DNA of 11,313 nucleotides from Hymenopellis radicata. Taxonomy: Eukaryota; Basidiomycota; Agaricomycetes; Agaricales; Physalacriaceae. Shown here in pieces: positions 7,504-11,313 of this stretch. Position 1 is the stretch's first letter; every line of letters starts with the position of its first letter. The stretch spans positions 1-11,313 of the forward strand of contig JADNRX010001310.1 in NCBI GenBank assembly GCA_015501595.1. The letters run 5' to 3'. The notes below the pieces were generated by a model, which made no database searches, was not told where the DNA came from, and saw only the letters and a program-made list of their open reading frames with translations. The position numbers and the translations under genes were made by a program.

Positions 7504-10500
7504 CTACCCTGTTATTAGCGTTATCAAGAGATAAAATGTCGAGGCCAAGAGACGCTGTCCGGGGATGAGCAATTGTCGTCGGTGAAAGAACAAAAGCACA
7601 TACGATGATATTCGTTATAGCCGTAAATGCTAGAATGAATATCAAGTAAGTTTTGGCGCGGGTCTGCTTGCTGAAAGTATCCGTTGTGTTACTGCCGCTA
7701 CCGAGAATCAATGCCAATAGAATGCCCTACAACGAGGTCAGAGATGTTACTCGAAACAGCAAGCACAGGTCATACGTTGGAGAGAACCCAGGCGAGAAGG
7801 ACCTGGACAGACATCAGAAGCGAACCAGCGCAAGAGCAGAGCACCTACATTTGTGCGAATACTTGCGTAGTACTCCTTGGCGGCCTGCTCTTTCGCTGCG
7901 TCTGTTGGAGGTTTCTTCTTCGCTTTTGCGACGGGAATGCGGTACTTGAGATGCTGTATAGCATCCTCGTACAGTTCGTTCTTCTGCTGGGGAGTCGCCA
8001 CCTCGACTTCGACTTCGCCGTCCCCGCCGGGCCGTAACACCCCCGCGTCTCTGTCAACGGGTTCCGGTTCATCTGCGTCCTGCTTGGTCCCCAAGAGATC
8101 TGTCGTTGATGAGCAACAGTCACAGGTATAGGTAGTCCCATCACTTACATCGTCGATGTTCGAAAACGCATATCTGAACGCAAGCTACGAGTCAGTCCTG
8201 AGGAGACAAATGATCCGCAAGACTCACATATTGAGAATGTTGATGTACGTCGGAGAGAGGAGGAGATATGGCACGAAACTTGTGATCATATGTAGAGGGT
8301 CAAGCGCGATTAAGCTTGAGAATGCATATACTGGGACGAGACGTTTGAGAGGGACATGAAAAGCAGAGAAGTAACGTACCACCGTAAGTGATTATTACGC
8401 TGAAAATCATGATGCTGTTCGCTGTTCCACCCTGCGAGCTCGCCTTGACGGCGCATACGATGGACGCCGCCATCATATAAACCATGCATATGGCGAGCGC
8501 TATTGACAGCACTTTGTACTTTGCCTTTTCTCTGTTGGAGACTTGATCAGATCATGTACCCATACAGACAGTTTCATACGTTTTTGGTTTGATACTCATA
8601 GATATGAAAAGAGGGAGATCATGATAGAGGCCAGAATGTACTGCAGAAGTTGGTAAGCATCGTATAGGAAAACTGGACTGAAGGTTTACCTGAACGGCCC
8701 AGTTGAAGATCTTGATTCCCGACCACAAACCAAAAGAGTCGTCTTCAAGCGACGACGTGAGTACAACCTGATACTTATTAGTGATGGTATGCGTAAAGGA
8801 AGTCCTCTCACGAAGAAGAGGTAGAAGTTTCCCTGCAGTGTGTTTCAGTGAGCAATCGAAGAGACGGGTTTTGCACCTACGATGCTGAACCACGAAAAAC
8901 AGAGATTGGTGATTGTATACAGAGTTTCGATCGTCAGACTGATTTTTCGCGCCAGGCTATGACCAGAGCGCCAGATTTGAGGCGTGTGAGCAATGGCATA
9001 CGTCGCCGCGAAGAAAGACCCATTCAACCAACGTCGCCTCTGCCCAATGAACTCCGGAAGCGAGTCGGGAACGTCGGTCTCACCAACGGCGCCCCTGACA
9101 TATCTGAGAACCCTGTGAGAGGAATCAGTGGCAAGTTGTTGATCAGACGAGTTACGGACCAGTTGGAGTTCGCCTTCGCCACTAGTTCAAAGCACAGGAT
9201 ACGCTGTCAATAATCAGTCCGAAAAAATGACGCAACTAATAGAGAATTCACATCTTCGGCGAGGTCTGAAGGTCGGGGTGAGAAGAGTCTAGCGAAAGTC
9301 ACTAAAATTAACGTACACATATTGGAGGTGAAAATATCAGTGTCACGCCCATGAAGGACTTCTCCTTTGAAGTAAGATGCCAGAGGACCGACACCGTTCT
9401 CGTCGTTTTGCAAAGCGAAGTATCTGGAAGGTATTCTTCAGACACAGCGTGAAAGCAGATTTGATACAAGAGACCTGTATGCAGAAAACGCGCCGGGCTG
9501 CAAGGGCTGTAAGTTTCACGGCGACCAAAGTAAAACACAGAACCTACAAGGACACTGATGTATCCGAACATCGACTCCGTAGGCTTGTCCAAGATATTAC
9601 TTATCTTATATTCAAAATTCTGAGAGGCCACTGGAAAAAGATCGTCACTACTTAGTCGGAAGAAGGTAACGAGGAGTTAACCTAGCGGGTTTAACAGCAG
9701 CGACCATCGTTTGCCTTTGAACGCAGTAAGCTCTCCGCACGCGCCGCCGACATTGGAGTTGAGATCAAAAGTCTTCCAAAGTTTGTAGAAGCTATTGTTC
9801 CCTGGACAAGTACCCGTGTCCAATAGTATGCACACCTTCGGCTGCCAGAAAATCAATCGACGACAGGGATACGAAACATCAACTTACCTGGAGGATTGGA
9901 GCAAGTGCATTGAAGAACCATCGGTGACTATTGATCTTCTTCTGATTCTTCTCCTTCAGCAGAAACATGATCTGCGTGGGAACGATTCCCTTGTCCGGAT
10001 ACTTGAAGTGCATATTCGGATCTAGTCCGAACGATGTTGTGTATTCGTATAAATGTGCCGTAGGTGGCGTGGACTCGAAACCCTCCCTTTTGTGAATGTT
10101 CTGAGGGTCTTGATACACGCCGAGAAGTGTCAGGACGTCGAGGACACGAGGATGAACCTTCTTCCTTCCGTCCGCACAATGCACACAACGACCTGAGCAA
10201 GATTAATCGTGTATAGAAGCCCAAAAAATTGATCACAACCTTTTGCCAGCCGTCTTTCCCCCATGTCTTTGAATTCTTGCGATTGCACAATTGGGAGATG
10301 TTCCGCATGACGCCGTAGAGTGTACGACAGAACAACACTTCATCCTCCTGTTAACCTCATCGTTAAAGAAATCCAAGAAGACGAAAGGAGACTCACGTTA
10401 TACATAGTGATGACGACAAATATCTCAGTAACTCTCCGATATAAAACTTGTCGTATAGGATAGTTTTGCTTCGGGAAGTCATCAGGGTCACAAAATATCA

Positions 10501-11313
10501 TGCTGTATTGTGTGGCTTGGGTCTCGCGCGTAGCTTGACGCGGTAGAACCAACATTTGAGGAATTTGAGACTCTATAACGACGTTGCCTTCTTTCGTGAG
10601 TTTAACTTTTCGCTTTAGATGGCGACGTTCCGTCCGCCCGACTGGAGCCGCTCCGAAATGCAGCCTTTCTGCTCCGGGCGTCTCTGCTTCAGATTGAGAA
10701 TGAACAGAAGGGCGTTTAATCATATCGCTGGGAAAGAACGAGTGGTTGTGCGCTGGGTATTCATATTCATCCTTTTCCGAGTCCGGAGCTCCCGTATAGT
10801 GAATGCTGCTGCCATCGCCGACTACCAGGTAGTCCTCGTCGTCTACAGCCGGTGTCGGAGACCGAGAGCGTGCGGGGTAGTATGACTGGGAGTGATATCC
10901 TGACGCAAAAGACGCCTCCGCGTCGTAACCAAAGTGGTCCAATTCGGGATCGACTGGTGATCCACTGCTGCCTCGATATGAAGGTGGGACATAATCTTGG
11001 TCGTAATAGTGGTCGTGATGGGATCCTGCTGAGCCAGCAAAAGGATCTGACGAGTATCCAGACGATGAATGTGTAGCATAAGGATCGTGTGCCGCCTGGC
11101 CGATGTCCAGAGTTTCTCCGGTGTGTATGGGTTCCAATGCCTGACCTGGCTGGTATCGTTGGAACTGCGTGGATGACCCGCTCTCTATGGAGCTATAGGG
11201 CCCGTACTGGGAGGCTGGGAGACGTATCGCGGGTAGGAGGAAAGGTAGTCGTGATTTCCGACTCTTCCTCGCTGATTGGCCGTCGTAGTCCGCGTCTTCG
11301 CTGTATGTGCGCT
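7504..11313 (-). CDS. Chitin synthase (class I-III type), 5' partial, three frame breaks
   Basis: A plasma-membrane glycosyltransferase that polymerises UDP-GlcNAc into chitin. The first exon (11311-10397) encodes a Tyr/Ser-rich disordered tail, then CDPDDF and FVVITMYN. Later exons give [80 protein letters not shown], the LAED-R motif, and [13 protein letters not shown]; six or seven membrane segments follow, to TAG at 7504-7506. I place 19 introns of 44-54 nt, exons ending at 10397, 10237, 9888, 9682, 9548, 9475, 9317, 9252, 9160, 8881, 8812, 8690, 8580, 8380, 8228, 8149, 7849, 7776, 7604 and 7504. Every junction fits, but three exons each lack one base: near 10174-10177 (VVCIV/ADGRKK), 8607-8610, and 8089-8092 (ISW/GTK). 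The product would be about 960 residues plus a missing N-terminus. It is disrupted as written, through error or decay. Confidence 0.9.
8089..8092 (-). other. Apparent -1 frame break at the SWGTK motif of chitin synthase
   Basis: On the minus strand the exon starts ATC TCT TGG GG then ACC AAG. The family motif I-S-W-G-T-K needs five G, four are present. The exon is 251 nt where its phases require 252. Confidence 0.8.
8607..8610 (-). other. Apparent -1 frame break in a chitin synthase membrane segment
   Basis: The exon 8580-8640 is 61 nt where flanking phases require 62. The frame moves from [11 protein letters not shown] to ISMSIKPKT at a TTTT run; unrepaired it meets TGA a few codons later. 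Confidence 0.75.
9252..9265 (-). other. 14-nt micro-exon of the chitin synthase gene
   Basis: Introns 9266-9316 (gtacgt..ttcag) and 9204-9251 (gtgaat..gacag) leave a 14-nt exon that supplies the end of the Tyr codon and Leu-Ala-Glu-Asp. The next exon begins with Arg, so the conserved EDR motif near the active site is split by an intron. All three phases agree, which makes the assignment strong despite the size. Confidence 0.8.
10174..10177 (-). other. Apparent -1 frame break at the VVCIV-(x)DGR motif of chitin synthase
   Basis: The exon 9888-10192 is 305 nt where both phases require a multiple of three. VVCIV is in one frame and ADGRKKVHP in the next; a single extra base (for example GTG-CGG to GTG-GCGG) joins them. 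Confidence 0.75.

Noticed and set aside
8848..9213. Plus-strand open frame of 121 residues
   Set aside because: It lies opposite the QRRRW-containing chitin synthase exon and crosses its introns.
147..11311. Programmed ribosomal frameshifting as the cause of the frame breaks
   Set aside because: Sites differ in sequence, lack a shared slippery heptamer or downstream structure, occur in unrelated genes and need both -1 and +1 corrections, sometimes within a few hundred bases.

Overview
The window reads as genomic DNA of a filamentous basidiomycete, probably an Agaricomycete. The evidence is dense spliced genes with introns of about 44-55 nt (GT..AG, often with a CTAAC/CTGAC-type branch site), a fungal chitin synthase of the QRRRW family, a cohesin kleisin, a mitochondrial-type PPR protein, and fungal BAG-domain and R3H-domain proteins. 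No rRNA, tRNA, transposon, CRISPR array or prokaryotic operon is visible.

Layout: (1) about 147-1180, plus strand, a BAG-domain cochaperone-like gene whose coding signal jumps frame several times. (2) 1181-1539, a convergent 3' spacer with a small perfect hairpin. (3) 3853-1540, minus strand, the cohesin subunit Rad21/Scc1: seven coding exons, a fully consistent 672-residue frame, and an apparent first coding exon consisting only of ATG followed by a GC-AG intron. (4) 3854-4058, a 205-bp divergent promoter with a CACGTG box. (5) 4059-5895, plus strand, a PPR protein of about 550 residues. (6) 6029-7351, plus strand, an R3H-domain protein with several single-base frame breaks. (7) 7352-7503, a short convergent spacer. 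(8) 11311-7504, minus strand, a chitin synthase running off the right edge, with 20 exons in the window and three single-base losses inside strongly conserved motifs.

The genes share no obvious pathway (proteostasis, chromosome cohesion, mitochondrial RNA metabolism, nucleic-acid binding, cell-wall synthesis); this looks like ordinary eukaryotic gene order, with divergent and convergent pairs sharing regulatory space.

The most unusual signal is the pattern of frame breaks. About a dozen points in the BAG, R3H and chitin synthase genes can each be explained by one base gained or lost, most often a loss in a short homopolymer, while splice sites and flanking conserved residues are intact. Rad21 and nearly all of the PPR gene, lying between them, show none. 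Base-calling or assembly error is the simplest reading; true decay or a divergent allele is the biological alternative. I see no convincing previously undescribed system.
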